A stretch of DNA of 64,000 nucleotides. Origin: Dermanyssus gallinae (taxonomy: Eukaryota; Arthropoda; Arachnida; Mesostigmata; Dermanyssidae). Location of the stretch: contig QVRM01006604.1 in the NCBI GenBank assembly GCA_003439945.1, positions 62,001-126,000 of the forward strand. Direction: 5' to 3'. Shown piece by piece: positions 34,681-45,369 of this stretch; position 1 is the first letter of the stretch; each line of letters begins with the position of its first letter. The notes below the pieces were generated by a model. The model was given only the letters and a program-made list of their open reading frames with translations. It did not search any database and was not told the DNA's origin. Both the position numbers and the translations under genes were made by a program.

Positions 34681-35458
34681 ACAATTGTTTGCATATACAT
34701 ATGTGTTTTTTTTTTAATGTATGACGGACGCACAACTATTGTACGCTAATGTTTGCACGTTAAAGATGTTTTTCACAGTAATTTCGCGTTGTTTTTAAAT
34801 GCGTAGGTCGCTGGAGGAGCTTATTACTTAGCCCTTTGTTGCCAGGGCAAAGGAGTAAAAGGTGACGTCAAGGTGAGGCTGTATTTGAGAAGAGCCTTGC
34901 ACAACGTTATAGAACTGATTGGGCCGTTTTTAGTAACACATTTGATCGTCAATGAAGTGTCAGAGGAGAGAACAGCAATCACAAAATTGTATATGCATGC
35001 CGTTCACGTCAAGGCCACTTCCTGACGAAGCTGCCTTGATAGTATGATTGGAAGGAATGGTTTAAAGCCATTTGTGCTACATACATTTTTTGGAAAGAAT
35101 CCTTAACTTAGCTAAGGGCAACTTGCACGACGTAAAGCTATTTTAAAAGAGTTTCAACCATTTCATGCGCCCTTGACTTGGCAAAGAAGTTCCATATTTT
35201 ATCGCCAGAAGAAGCGCGGTAATAACCGTCGAATTGTGCGGTAAATATACGTGGACCATATTCGGTGCTTACCATAATAAGGATAACACAATTAAAATTA
35301 AAAATAATCATAAAAAGTCAATTTCAATGCAATTGTAAGAAATATACTAATAAAATATTACTGTAATAATACGAATGTTCAACGCATATATAGATGGCAA
35401 GAGTGATATGAGGAACGGGATATCATAAACTTAAAATTAACTGTATTAGTTTTATATA

Positions 35459-36138
35459 TACAGGGTGTGGCAGAAAATTTGAAGCGCGATATGTGGAATT
35501 GTAGAGCTCGTTTAAGCTAATGTTTTTTCCAATGGAACATGGTCTCTGAGAAGTCTTGTTTTGGAGTGAGAGTGAAATTACTACAATTTGTAACACTGGT
35601 GTTTTTGCCCAACATAGGAACACAAAATGTGCTGTTGCGAGACAACCACTCCCTCTAGAGTGAAACTGAGCACACCTTCGTGTTCGTGATAAAATTCTGA
35701 AGAATATATAAGGCCGATCAGAAAACGCCATGAATTGCGCATTGGCTGCATAGTGTTTTGAGCGCTGTGAGTGGTTGTAGGGTTATGATTTTGAAGTATT
35801 TGGCGTGAACGCTAATAAAGAACTACATTTTTGGCGAATTCTCTGCTAAGCGACCATGGGGCATTTTCTGACCGGCCTTGTATATTCTTCAGATGAAGCA
35901 TGGAACTTTTATCACGAACACGAAGGTGTGCTTAGTTTCTGTCTAGGAGGACTGGTTGTCTCGCAACACCACATTTTGTGCTCCTATGTTGGGCAAAAAC
36001 ACCAGTGTTACAAATTGTAGTATTTTCACTCTCACTCCAAAACAAGACTTCTCAGAGACCATTTTCCATTGGAAAAAACATTTGCTTTAACGAGCTCTAC
36101 AATTCCATCTATCGCGCTTCAAATTTTTCTGCCACACC

Positions 36139-36143
<5 letters not shown>
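35459..36143. mobile_element. Fold-back element with about 285-bp inverted arms (arm B only)
   Basis: The segment from CAGGGTGTGGCAGAAAA at 35,459 to about 35,745 is repeated as its reverse complement from about 35,855 to 36,143, ending TCTGCCACACCTTG. The spacer is about 110 bp. Arms match almost base for base. Both ends abut AT-rich sequence (TATATATA on the left, (AT)n at 36,146 on the right), suggesting TA-target insertion. No transposase is encoded. Arm A lacks it. Confidence 0.85.

Positions 36144-36176
<33 letters not shown>
36144..36176. repeat. (AT)n array
   Basis: About 33 bp of AT dinucleotides adjoin the right end of the fold-back element. Confidence 0.9.
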
Positions 36177-36178
<2 letters not shown>

Positions 36179-36282
36179 GGAGAGATTACCCCGGCTATTA
36201 TTTACTAAGCATTTGGGGAAATGTATACAATGACCAATACAGTATAGGTGCAGCTGGGCTATCGAGAATACGTTAAGATCAG

Positions 36283-36437
36283 AACCATTTTGATTTTTAT
36301 TATTATTAGCCAGATTTACCTTGTCTAAGTTAAAAACCATGCAAACCAATTTGAGAGTGGCCGGTCTGGGTCTTGAACCTAGGCCTTCCGAATGCAAGGC
36401 AAAGGCTTTGCCACTAAACCATCTTGCTCGGTTCTTA
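36283..36437 (-). repeat. tRNA-derived SINE-like repeat, family S1 (arm B)
   Basis: This is the minus-strand copy of the same repeat, with box A-like TTTAGTGGCAAAGCC and the box B-like segment GGTTCAAGACCCAGACC, then the shared body and a TTATTATTATT-complementary tail. It is the mirror partner of 13,753-13,900. Confidence 0.6.
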
Positions 36438-36777
36438 AGGGTTATTTTAGCCTGTATTATAATCATGAAATCAAATGAATCAAAGTTATATACGCGAGGT
36501 GAACCTCAATAGACTACAGAGATGCGTTTTAACGGATTTGATTACTGCAGCAACAGTCTACGAAGCAATATAACAGAATATAAAAATATATTCTTCACAC
36601 AGTACAATTTCTTGCGCCTAAAAACCTGTAAAAAATAATAATTAAATAATATACGCTGTGGTGCACTCTGTTCTATAGCATCACCCGTGACCACGGTTTT
36701 TGTGAGTTTTGCAGCGTCTGTTTTATTATCACTTGTTTCGTGTTTGTGCTTTTGGTTCCGCCTCTTAACACTTGTAG

Positions 36778-37053
36778 GAAAAACTGATGAAAGTCGGCTA
36801 TCACTTAGGCTCTTCAACCTGAGGCCGCGCTTCCGGGATATCGTAATTGATGATCCCCCACTTTCGTGCCTTAACGACTATAGTTTAGAGATCACACAAA
36901 ATGACCAAATCAGTTATGCGGCATTTAAGAGATTGATGATTCTGGAGCGCACTATTACGATCAAAGACTTTGAGGTCGGACTGGATGTCATTGTTAAACT
37001 CATACCTCAGTGCGAGAACGCAAGCGAATTGTATGGGCGCATTCACACAGGCG
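36778..37053 (+). CDS. Gene B exon 2: complete Cys-containing FN3-like module
   Basis: This 276-nt exon, phase 1 to 1, has acceptor CACTTGTAG and donor GGCG|GTGAGT. The peptide begins GKTDESRLSLRLFNLRPR, with Cys in PPLSCLNDY and in VIVKLIPQC, ending YGRIHTGG. It follows the signal peptide in phase, so it is the first folded module of the mature protein. Sites, length and frame are identical in arm A. Most substitutions between the copies cluster in loops, while the late strand FEVGLDV is unchanged. Confidence 0.8.
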
Positions 37054-37426
37054 GTGAGTAATGTCGGTCTGCTGCAAAATTCGATTTTACATTTCGTGCT
37101 GTTCTTTTTAGGTGCAAACTGAGAACGATATGCGATTGACTTACCAGGCGATTCTGATACGGGCCTAGAGGTGTATCTATAAAGATCACTAGCTCCTTAC
37201 CCAATTATCAAACTAACTGCCTAAAGTCGTTATTTCAATCGATCACCTGCCAGAGTTGTCCTATAGACCGAAAGTGAAGAGAGCCGAACTCTTGGATTAT
37301 ATTTTCTTAGGCTGTGTTCGTTGTCGTCATTTTGTTTTTTGATTAGTGGCTTCCTCCATATGTTCCACTGCCGAATTGTGTTTTTAACCGTGCTTGCATT
37401 GTTCATTTCTCTACACTGGCATGTAG

Positions 37427-37453
37427 GTCCACCGAAGACGGAACCTCTTAAAG
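37427..37453 (+). CDS. Gene B exon 3: 27-nt microexon (linker)
   Basis: Acceptor CTGGCATGTAG and donor AAAG|GTAATT bound 27 nt, phase 1 to 1, read as GPPKTEPLK. Exons 2 and 4 also join in phase without it, so it could be optional. Reading past the donor continues in frame (GNCPIPDATGKIAF) to a TAG at 37,519-37,521; the bases after the donor are unusually well conserved with arm A. This leaves open that the real exon is longer and terminal, or a decayed half-module. Confidence 0.5.
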
Positions 37454-38148
37454 GTAATTGCCCAATACCGGATGCCACCGGCAAAATCGCTTTTATTATT
37501 ATTAGCCCATTAGACGGCTAGTTCTATTAGACAACTAGACTTCTCTCATGCGATCATAAATAACTTGTAACCGATCAGATCGCAGCTTAGCACCGCCAGA
37601 AACATCCTTTGGTTCACGCGTACATTTATTTTGCAATACCATAATCTACATTACATTCAAGCATGTGCATTTTCACATAAAGGGTTGTATGTGCAGTAAG
37701 TGTCAAAGTGTTTCATAAAGGCGCACGCTCAAGAAGAGGTCAACAATAGGTTGTGGTGGGTAAAGTTAATGGAGTACCCAGATCTTATGTTAACAAAGTC
37801 GCAGTCAAGCAAAAATCTCCACCGCAACCGTTACAAACACCCGGCCTTACCGTACATATCCCCTCTACATATTTCTTTAACCAATGCTTTTAGATTGAGG
37901 AGCAATACGTCAGGTTTTAGGTGGAGTTATACTGCGTTGATGCACAACTTCTTGCCGTTTTTTGCGTAAAGCAAAAACGCGAATTTGCAAGAACTTGCGG
38001 GTTTACTTAATCATCAAGATAGTCTTGCTCCCTTTAAATCACATCTTGCGAACGAGATTCCAGCTTTGTCATTCGTTGTTTGCCATGATTTATGATACTC
38101 TGAAGAGGAGTATGGTCGTAGCTCAATATTAGTTAATTTTTAAGGCTC

Positions 38149-38343
38149 TTGTTGCATCGGAGTCGCATGCGCGTTGTTTTGGTTAAATGTTACACTTTTC
38201 CTACCAACGAGTTGAGGGCGCGCTTGGGAAGTATTTTTAAAACTTGTTGTATTTATTCTCAGAAGGTGAAAATGAAGCATGGCTTCCTGGCAACCGTCCG
38301 TGCTTTCGGACCAGAAGGGTCTTTGCCTGCTTACATTCCCCAT
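38149..38343 (-). pseudogene. Mariner transposase relic (arm B copy, shorter)
   Basis: The minus-strand frame carries VTFNQNNAHATPMQQ, the same second-catalytic-region remnant as in arm A, and GSFKNTSQARPQL-like flanking sequence. About 0.5 kb corresponding to the N-terminal part in arm A (11,215-11,700) is missing here. It lies in the intron between exons 3 and 4 of gene B. Confidence 0.7.
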
Positions 38344-38749
38344 TTAGTAGACAACCATAAAGCGTCTATTTTTAGCGCACACACCATTTGAATAGAATGA
38401 TTGGGTTCAACAAGGTTAAGACTAGAGATCTAGATGTACGAGCTTTGGCTGAAATCAAAATTAAATTGTGTGTCCCGCCGCTACGGCAAAACAACGAGAA
38501 AAAGCCATCAGTTATAGCAGAGTCATTTATTTTTTAGTAATAATGATAATGTTTTTATATTAAATGTTTTTGACTAACGTATACTGGAGTATTTTCTGCT
38601 GACGACGTTGCGTACTGTGTAGTGCTCAATCATTTTGACAGTTTCATAAAACGCTTGTTGGCTCTAATTAAACATTTGCGTAAGTTTATCGAATTATTTT
38701 CTGCAATAACGGTACAGCGTTAACGTCCGCTATGAAACACCTCTTGCAG

Positions 38750-39061
38750 ACATTCATCGGGAACCGCGGGCAGATCGACGTATTTCTACTTCTCTACAAC
38801 CAGCCAGCGATTGGGTTAAAGCAACACTTACAGCTGCGCAAACCAAATGTTCCGCACCGATACATAGCGTTAATGTCCGAAACAAGCGCATGGAAGGGCT
38901 CAGCAAGGCAGAAGATTTGACCGTGGTTATTGCGAGACCTACAGACGACGACAAAATGGATGTACAGCTAGACTTTTGGATAGACTACTACATCGATATT
39001 GGCGTATGGTGTGGGACTAGTCTGTTTATGATGCATACCTTCGTCGAGGCAATGCCGGGAA
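38750..39061 (+). CDS. Gene B exon 4: complete Cys-containing FN3-like module
   Basis: This 312-nt exon, phase 1 to 1, has acceptor CACCTCTTGCAG and donor GGAA|GTAAGT. Features: ASDWVKATL with the fold Trp, Cys in QTKCSAP, the late strand VQLDFWIDYYIDIGVWC, and the end EAMPG. A competing open frame (38,732-38,920) runs through the first half in another register but does not carry through to the donor. Length and sites match arm A exactly. The LDFWIDYYIDIGVWCG segment is identical in both copies. Confidence 0.75.
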
Positions 39062-39487
39062 GTAAGTTTCTCGTTTCACTACGGTTGGTAGTTTAGCACT
39101 TTGGAGATTAACTTACCAAATCCTAACCTCTGCTTACTATCTATACTGTAGCATATAGCCTTGAATGAGCCTTTTTACTAACAACAACAACAACTTTTAT
39201 TTTATACTTGTTAGGTCGTTAAGGGTACTCTTTTAGTAGTTATTGAATACCAGAGTTTAGTGTCATCTCTGCGTAACGCCGTGTAGAATACTCTCTTCGG
39301 TGGTTAGTATATCCAGAAGTCTTGTTTGCAAAGAATGAATGCATACTTTGAGACTACAACGTGTGAAATATTTGCCTAACGGCCAAAGCGTTCGGTAACT
39401 ACAGAGAAGAAGTATACTCTTTTTCGCATAGCGGCTGTCGTGCAAGATGGAGAAAACTTGCCACGGCGGATCTTGCGTTATAAAAAA

Positions 39488-39535
39488 ACGCCCTCCCCTA
39501 AGAACAACGTTACGTTGTCCTTAGGGAAGGGGGAA
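39488..39535. repeat. Near-perfect palindrome in gene B intron 4
   Basis: CCCTAAGAACAACGTTA is followed directly by its reverse complement with one mismatch (TACGTTGTCCTTAGGG) and G-rich flanks. A counterpart in arm A was not seen because the R1 fragment occupies that place. Confidence 0.6.
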
Positions 39536-40046
39536 ACGTAACGGAAACGTCGGCGTAAGGCGTATCTGATATAAAGGTGTTCTTCGTTGATAAGCAGTCC
39601 CGATACGTACAAAACTATTATATTAGAGTGATTTACAAGTGCTACTTTTTACAAGTGTGATTTCCGTTTAGATTGATTTCCGCGTATCTCATGTTTATGT
39701 CAAGTTGTTTTACTTTACCTGAACAAAGTAAATCAACTTAAAGTATTGCGCTCAGACTGTAACAAAGAAAAAAATGCCAGTTCCTTCTGATTTCCGAGTT
39801 TTTTGCGTTGAGTTTAAATGCATGTAAAAACATAAATTCTGATTACTCAGAATTTAGTAGTGTTAGCTGTCAGCCAGATGATTATAAAGCGTAATAGTGC
39901 AACCTTCTATAAGTTCAGTATATCGTATATTTGACTCAGGCACAACTTTACCTAATAATACGTATATGTATACAAATCATGCAGTCCAACTGCAGCCACC
40001 AATTTAATGCAACTGCTTTCTTGTTTCTCTTTGTTCTGCCTTTTAG

Positions 40047-40222
40047 AGCCGAAGGGAGTATTAGAGGTGGAGTTAACGCCTAGAGAGTATTCCGTCACAG
40101 TCAAAATCATAGATTATTCAAATTGGTTGCAGGGCGCCGAGTATCGAGTGCTCGTCTGTCCGGTCGACACTTCATACAGTAAATGCCAGAAGTTGCTCAT
40201 ATTGCGACTCGACAATGAAACG
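40047..40222 (+). CDS. Gene B exon 5: first half of FN3-like module 3
   Basis: This 176-nt exon, phase 1 to 0, has acceptor TGCCTTTTAG and donor ACG|GTAAGG. The peptide (PKGVLEVELTPREYSVTV, then YSNWLQGAEYRVLVCP and SKCQ) shows the Trp and strand-C pattern of a fibronectin-III fold with two Cys. It is the last exon inside the inverted duplication. The phase-0 end fits exon 6 at 45,992. The 5.8-kb intron between them holds (AAT)n and the LTR retrotransposon. Confidence 0.75.
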
Positions 40223-40351
40223 GTAAGGACATAAACACTTTGCTAAGTTCAATAGTAATAAAGAATCCGTGACTACACGTTCACGCGGAGACAATTGTTC
40301 ACTTTAGTGCTAACATAACAAAATTATATAAATAAACTATATTAACCGTGC

Positions 40352-40409
<58 letters not shown>

Positions 40410-40436
40410 CTAATAATAATAATAATAATAATAATT
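40352..40436. repeat. (AAT)n array in gene B intron 5
   Basis: About 85 bp of AAT trinucleotides, interrupted once (TACCTAATAAT). Confidence 0.95.
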
Positions 40437-40439
40437 GTG

Positions 40440-41246
40440 AGGTACAAACGTTTGAACCAGGTTCGTCATTGTCTAATCGCTCCTTGTCAATTTATGGCGC
40501 CTATGTTAGAAGCCACGTGTTGCCTGCCAACGGCTAAAGACATCATCTGTTTCAAAAACATCGCGTCGATCGCCCGTAATCTACATGTATATGCGTTTTT
40601 TGATATCTTTTCGGATTTTCGCTGTACCTACGCTGATGGCTCGACGGTACAACGAGGTGATAGCTAAGTGGTAGCTCGACTTACATTTTTCGCGTTTTCG
40701 AATCCGCGCATTCTGTGATCCATACAGATTCAACTGAGCCGTGGCGAATATACAACAGGGCCGTCATGCATGAAACAATTACGGCTCATACAAGGTTGTT
40801 TTTTGTGTGGCTATGACGGAACGATAGCCCCGTTAGATCTTAGCTTACTACTGTCAGTAAGACCTTTTGGCTCGCGTGTGGCAGGTATCCCTGATCTCTT
40901 GACGTGTCTTCTTGCTAGTAACGTTGAGCTTGCGTCTGGGTTTAAGCAGCTTAACGAGTGTAGACAATCCGATTTAGCCAATGGCCACAAGGCAAACATA
41001 AAATAGACGGACAGGCGGAGGCACGTATTCTAAAGCCTTATGGCCAGCTTTCACTGAAGAGAAGATGCTGAACAACTAGAAGCTAGACAAGCGCTTGCTA
41101 ATGGAAGGCTTTTCATAATTTACCTTGGGGTCTTCTTAGTTTTATTAGCGCCAAAAAAATGGTGGTTCTCTCAGCGGGCTGGGACCGAGTTGACTCCTGA
41201 AAGTGATGACTGCCAACAGGGTGTCTTTTAGTTCGATTTTTGAAAC
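40440..41246. other. Gene B intron 5, left part
   Basis: This holds a tRNA-like stretch at about 40,655-40,730 (box A-like TAGCTAAGTGGTAG, box B-like TTTTCGAATCC) that may be another SINE head. A 78-codon open frame at 40,770-41,006 has no recognised motif. No exon with suitable phase was found. Confidence 0.4.
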
Positions 41247-41251
41247 ATCGT

Positions 41252-41435
41252 TGTAGTGTCTACGTACGGAACAATAAGGACACTCACCGCTAGAGTTACC
41301 GGCTCAACCAACGCCGACGCCAGAATGACTTTTCAGTTTTATTTCATCCCAATCTGTACAACACTGTTGGCGCCCCCTGGTGGCGCGGTTACCTACTACC
41401 TATATTTATCTTACATAATCATCTTAATATTTTGG
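41252..41435 (-). repeat. 3' LTR, diverged in U3
   Basis: The first 135 bp (from TGTAGTGTCTACGTACGG) match the 5' LTR with only a few differences. Beyond the CCCCTGGTGGCGCG segment the two diverge strongly and the expected CACTACA end is not seen. The inner limit is therefore approximate. The body of the coding region begins at 41,462. Confidence 0.75.
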
Positions 41436-41461
41436 TGCCGCTCTTGTCCTCCTTGACCGCC

Positions 41462-44400
41462 TCAACTCCGGTTGCTCGCCCCTCTCTTCCGCTGATATGT
41501 ATTCTTCCGGTTCCGACGATTGCTCTGATGATGATTCTTCCTCCGTTTGTTCTTCCGATACTTCTTGCTCCTCTGATTCCTCGTCCCCCCCTGCCGGAAC
41601 CGTCGTTCCGGTCCACCGCCAATCAGTGGCCTGTGTTGTTGCTGTTGTTGTGCCGTTACTTCAGGCGGTTGCTTGGCGGACACTAGTCTGTTCCGGTGCC
41701 GTACTCTACCATCGGCCAGCACGTACGAATCCGCCCCTCTCCGTTCCATTACTTGGATCGGCGGGCTGTACTTCTTCTCTCCCTTCCTTACGATTGGCCG
41801 TCTTATGCGCACCCATTGACCTGAACTTAACGCTATATCCGTGACTGCTCTACGCCGATCGGCGTATTCCTTCTGTGCTTGCTGACGCCTCTCGGTGTGT
41901 TCGCGACTTGGTGCATCGTTTCGAGCGTGTTCCCTTGGAGCTGTCACACTCAATCGAGTTCGCATCGATCGACTATAAAGTAGCGTGGCTGGGGAGAGAC
42001 CCGTGGTTGCATGTGGAGTGGCGTTATATGCTCCCACCATTTCTCTGATCCGTTTCTTGAAGTCTCCCCCCAGCTGTTTAGCGGTTTCGAAGAATCCTCC
42101 CAGCGTTCTGTTAAACCTTTCCACCAGGCCATTTGCTACCGCATGGTACACAGGGGTCAACTGATGGATTTCGCCAAGTTTCTTCATGAACTCGGCGAAT
42201 GTTGTGCTAGTCATTTGCGAGCCATTGTCCGATATTAGATATTTAGGCACCCTTTCCTGATGAAATAGCCGGTGCAGGAAATCCACTATCTTCTCTGTGG
42301 TTGCCTCTTGTACGAGCTCCACCTCCGCCCATTTCGAATAGTAGTCAATTACTACTATTGCAAAGCGCTGCTGGTTTCCCACTGATATGTCCGGTCCCCG
42401 TATGTCTAGCGCTAACCTTGTCCATGGTAGTTTCGGCCACGGAGTGATTCGGATCGGAGCGGTCACGGGGCGTGCTGTTTTGTCGTGTCGAGCACACAGT
42501 CCACAGTTTTGGATAGCTTCTTCGACAAAGTTATCCATTTTGGGCCACCAGAATCGCTCCCGTAGTCGTTGCTTCGTTCGGACGATTCCTTGGTGCGCAT
42601 CGTCGTGTGCCAACTTGAACGCCTGTAACCTGCACGCCAAGGGTAACACAATCCTAGCTCCACGCATCATTACTCCTTGTACTTCTGACAATTCATGTAT
42701 TACGGAGGCCCACACTCGATTTTTCGGCGAGGGTTTCCTGTGCCGCATCCATCCCCGTATTTGTGTTAGCTCGGAATCTACGCTAGATATTCGTGCAATT
42801 TCTTTCCAGCTCAGTGGTTTTACTTCCGGTTCCAGATACGATACTACTATTTCCGTTGCATCATTCACTTCAAAGTTATCAGCACTTGGTATTCGGGACA
42901 GCATATCCGGAATGTGGTTAGACGGGCCCCTCTGCAGCAACACTCCCCCCAGACCTATATTGCTCGCGTCCGTTTCCACGATTACGTCGTATTCCGTGTT
43001 AAATATTGCTAACGGCTTAGCTTCTACAATACTTTGCTTCATTTCTTCAAAAGCCTCCCGCTGTTCCTGTCCCCACGTGAATTTCGATTCCTTTTTCAAT
43101 AATCGCCTCAACGGCTCCGTCATCTCGAAAAATCGTGGAACGCATCTCATGTAAAAACTTGCCGCCCCCAGTACTGATCGCACCTGTGCTGCATTCTTTG
43201 GTTCCGCTAGTTCACTGATTGCCTTAATATTATCCATACACGGTGTAACTCCATTTCTACTTATACTGAACCCCACGAATTCGACTATATCCACTCCAAT
43301 AACACACTTTGAATTCAACGTCATTCCCGACTCTGCTATTCTGCGCAACACTTCCTCAAGTCTAATATCATGTTGTTCTCTAGATTCTCCGTAGATTAGA
43401 ATGTCATCTAAGTACTCCAATACACCTTCCAATCCCTCCAACATGTCTTTCATCATTTTCTGAAATGCGGCTGGTGCTGATGCCAGCCCGAAGCACACCA
43501 GTCTGTAGCGGAACAACCCCCACGGTGTAATGAATGCTGTCAGGTCTCTTGATTCCTCCGCTAGCTCTACTTAGTGATATGCCGACATCGCATCTAACTT
43601 AGAAAACCACTTCGCTCCCTTTAACTCCGCTACTAAATCCTCTAAATGCGGTAATGGGAACACCTGCGGAATTAGAGCCTCGTTCACTTGTCGTAAATCC
43701 ACACACACTCGTACCCCACCACTTTTCTTTGCCACTACCACCATAGCTGATATCCACTCTGACGCCTCTATCGGCTCTATTACCCCCAATTCCACTTGTC
43801 GGTCAATTTCTTTCTTTACTGTATCCACGGTTGCTAACGGCAGTCGTCTTAGTTTCTGTTGCACTGGTCTAGCCCCTTGTTTCACTTTTACACGATGTCT
43901 ATACCCCCTCACCAAACCTAGCTGGCCTGAAAATACCTTCCTATACTGCTCCGCTGTCCCTACGTTGTCCACTGAAGCTACCACTTTTCCATACACTGCA
44001 CACTTCTGCCCCTTACAATCCACACACACTTCCAACTTCGCTAATGAATCGCGTCCTAATACCGATTTCCCCCATCGTACCACAAATACCTCCATAACCA
44101 CAGATTTTTTTCCTAGTTCAATTGTACATTCCACTACTCCTAATACATCAATCACTTCTCCACTATATGTTTTCAGTACCACTCCTGTTTCATTCACTCC
44201 TCTCGTTTCTCCACTTAATATTCCACTTACATCTTTCCAATTTACTATTGTCACTGCACTATCCGTATCCACAAAAAATTTTACTATCTGCTTATCTACT
44301 CGTGCCTTTATACTAATTTCCGAGCTAACACACAGGGTATAGATTTGAGTAATTTTACTTGGCTGACTCGCCTGTGCCTCCTCCGGCCACGGTTCTTCCT

Positions 44401-44659
44401 CCACCAACCGCACCACTCGCTTGCCTCCCTTCGCTCCACACATCCTCTCGAAATGGCCCGTTCGGTGACACTTGAAGCATGCTGCTTTTCTGGCCGGGCA
44501 TAGGTGGTACCCGGCCAGGTGCGTGCCGCTACCAGACGCCGTACAGGGCTTCCAACTACCGACTTTGGCCGGCTGCCGACGCCGACTGGTCGCCGCCACC
44601 GTAACGTCCCTTCTCCAGTTGCCTTGCCTCTGCCATGTTGCGCTCGAGACGGATTCCAA
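41462..44659 (-). pseudogene. LTR element nucleocapsid and pol (protease, reverse transcriptase, RNase H, integrase), inactivated
   Basis: The first frame (44,659-43,571) holds the knuckle CFKCHRTGHFERMC, a protease with VDTDSAVTIV (the usual DTG is DTD), and the reverse-transcriptase start ending SAYH before a TAA stop. The same frame resumes (to 41,462) with YLDD (residues 35-38 of the second part), an RNase H start (VETDASN) that jumps directly to the domain end (SNHIPDMLSR), so about 100 residues are missing, and then integrase: zinc-binding HDDAHQG with CGLC, catalytic Asp in LALDIRG, Asp in LISDNGSQ, and Glu in GLVERFNR. Three independent defects show that this copy cannot work alone. 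Confidence 0.88.
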
Positions 44660-45176
44660 TTTCGCGCGCCTGAGCCAGCTTGAGGTCGTCGTCCTCTAAT
44701 AGTAGCCGCTCACGCAGCCTCGGGATTGATGTCCCCGTGGTGAGCTGCGTTTTTATGGCTTCTTCCGGCGTGAATTGCCTAAACTTACATTTCGCTGCCA
44801 TCCGCGTCAGTTCGGCCACGTACTCTTCCACCGATTCCCCAGGCCGCTACCGTCTTCTATGAAATTCGTCGCGGGCCGCCGCCAGCCCCTTCTTCTCTGC
44901 AAATCTATCCACCAACCGCGCTTTCATTTCTTCATATTCATCGGCTCCGGCCACTGTCTCCACTGGTCTATCCTTGATCACTTTATATTGTAGCATTCCT
45001 TCGAATCCTAATGCATTTTTGAGGAGCGCGCACTTCCTCTTCGCGTCGGATTTTTCCACGTCCGGGTGCGCCTCTAAGTATGCATCGAACGCCTCGAGCC
45101 AATCCTCTATTGCCGCTGCTGGCGGCCCGGCCACCGGCATGAATTGCGGCGGTGGTACTGGTCCGTATGTCGCCAT
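44556..45176 (-). pseudogene. LTR element gag, broken by a frameshift
   Basis: The first frame (45,176-44,847; MATYGPVPPPQFMPVAGPP, then EDWLEAFDAYLEAHPDVE) is a typical Gypsy gag start. It then shifts into a second frame (44,831-44,556; MEEYVAELTRMAAKC, then LLLEDDDLKLAQAREI) covering the C-terminal capsid. A further shift leads to the zinc knuckle. The break near 44,835-44,850 is probably disabling unless frameshifting is programmed. Confidence 0.8.
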
Positions 45177-45345
45177 TTCTCTTCGTTATCTCCACAACCG
45201 CTCGTCTCCACCAACCACTGCTCTCCGTCTCTACCAACCACCGCGCGCCGTCTCCACCAACCACCACCACTCATCGCAACCAGCACTTCGGTTACTCTTT
45301 ATCGTGCACTGTCCGTCCGTTCGCTACTGTAAGGCTGATCGCTAG

Positions 45346-45368
45346 GTTCAATCCTGTCGACTGCGCCA
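45346..45368 (-). promoter_or_regulatory. Primer-binding site of the LTR element
   Basis: One base inside the 5' LTR, the minus strand starts TGGCGCAGTCGACAGGATTG. Read on the plus strand this is a tRNA 3' end (GTTCAATCC followed by an acceptor strand and CCA). I did not assign the tRNA. Confidence 0.75.
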
Positions 45369-45369
45369 C

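Larger units (their letters stand above)
27210..40250. repeat. Arm B of the large diverged inverted duplication
   Basis: This is the reverse-complement partner of 5,440-21,800. It is shorter because arm A holds more private insertions. Similarity extends through exons and introns and ends just after the donor of exon 40,047-40,222, where the following intron bases still match for about 20 nt and then diverge. The copies differ by many substitutions and indels (the 276-nt exon encodes peptides about 72% identical by hand count), so this is an old duplication and not a sequencing artefact. Confidence 0.85.

Noticed and set aside
38732..38920. Open frame with GNRGQIDVFLLLY, also seen in arm A at 10,694-11,032
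   Set aside because: It is conserved only because it overlaps exon 4 in another register. It runs out before the shared donor, whereas the overlapping frame is open from acceptor to donor in both arms.
5440..40250. Assembly artefact as explanation of the inverted duplication
   Set aside because: The arms differ by many substitutions and by several private insertions, one with a clean target duplication, which a misassembly of one locus would not produce.
42387..43154. 255-codon open frame on the plus strand
   Set aside because: It is the antisense shadow of the LTR element polymerase and integrase, which has clear motifs on the minus strand.
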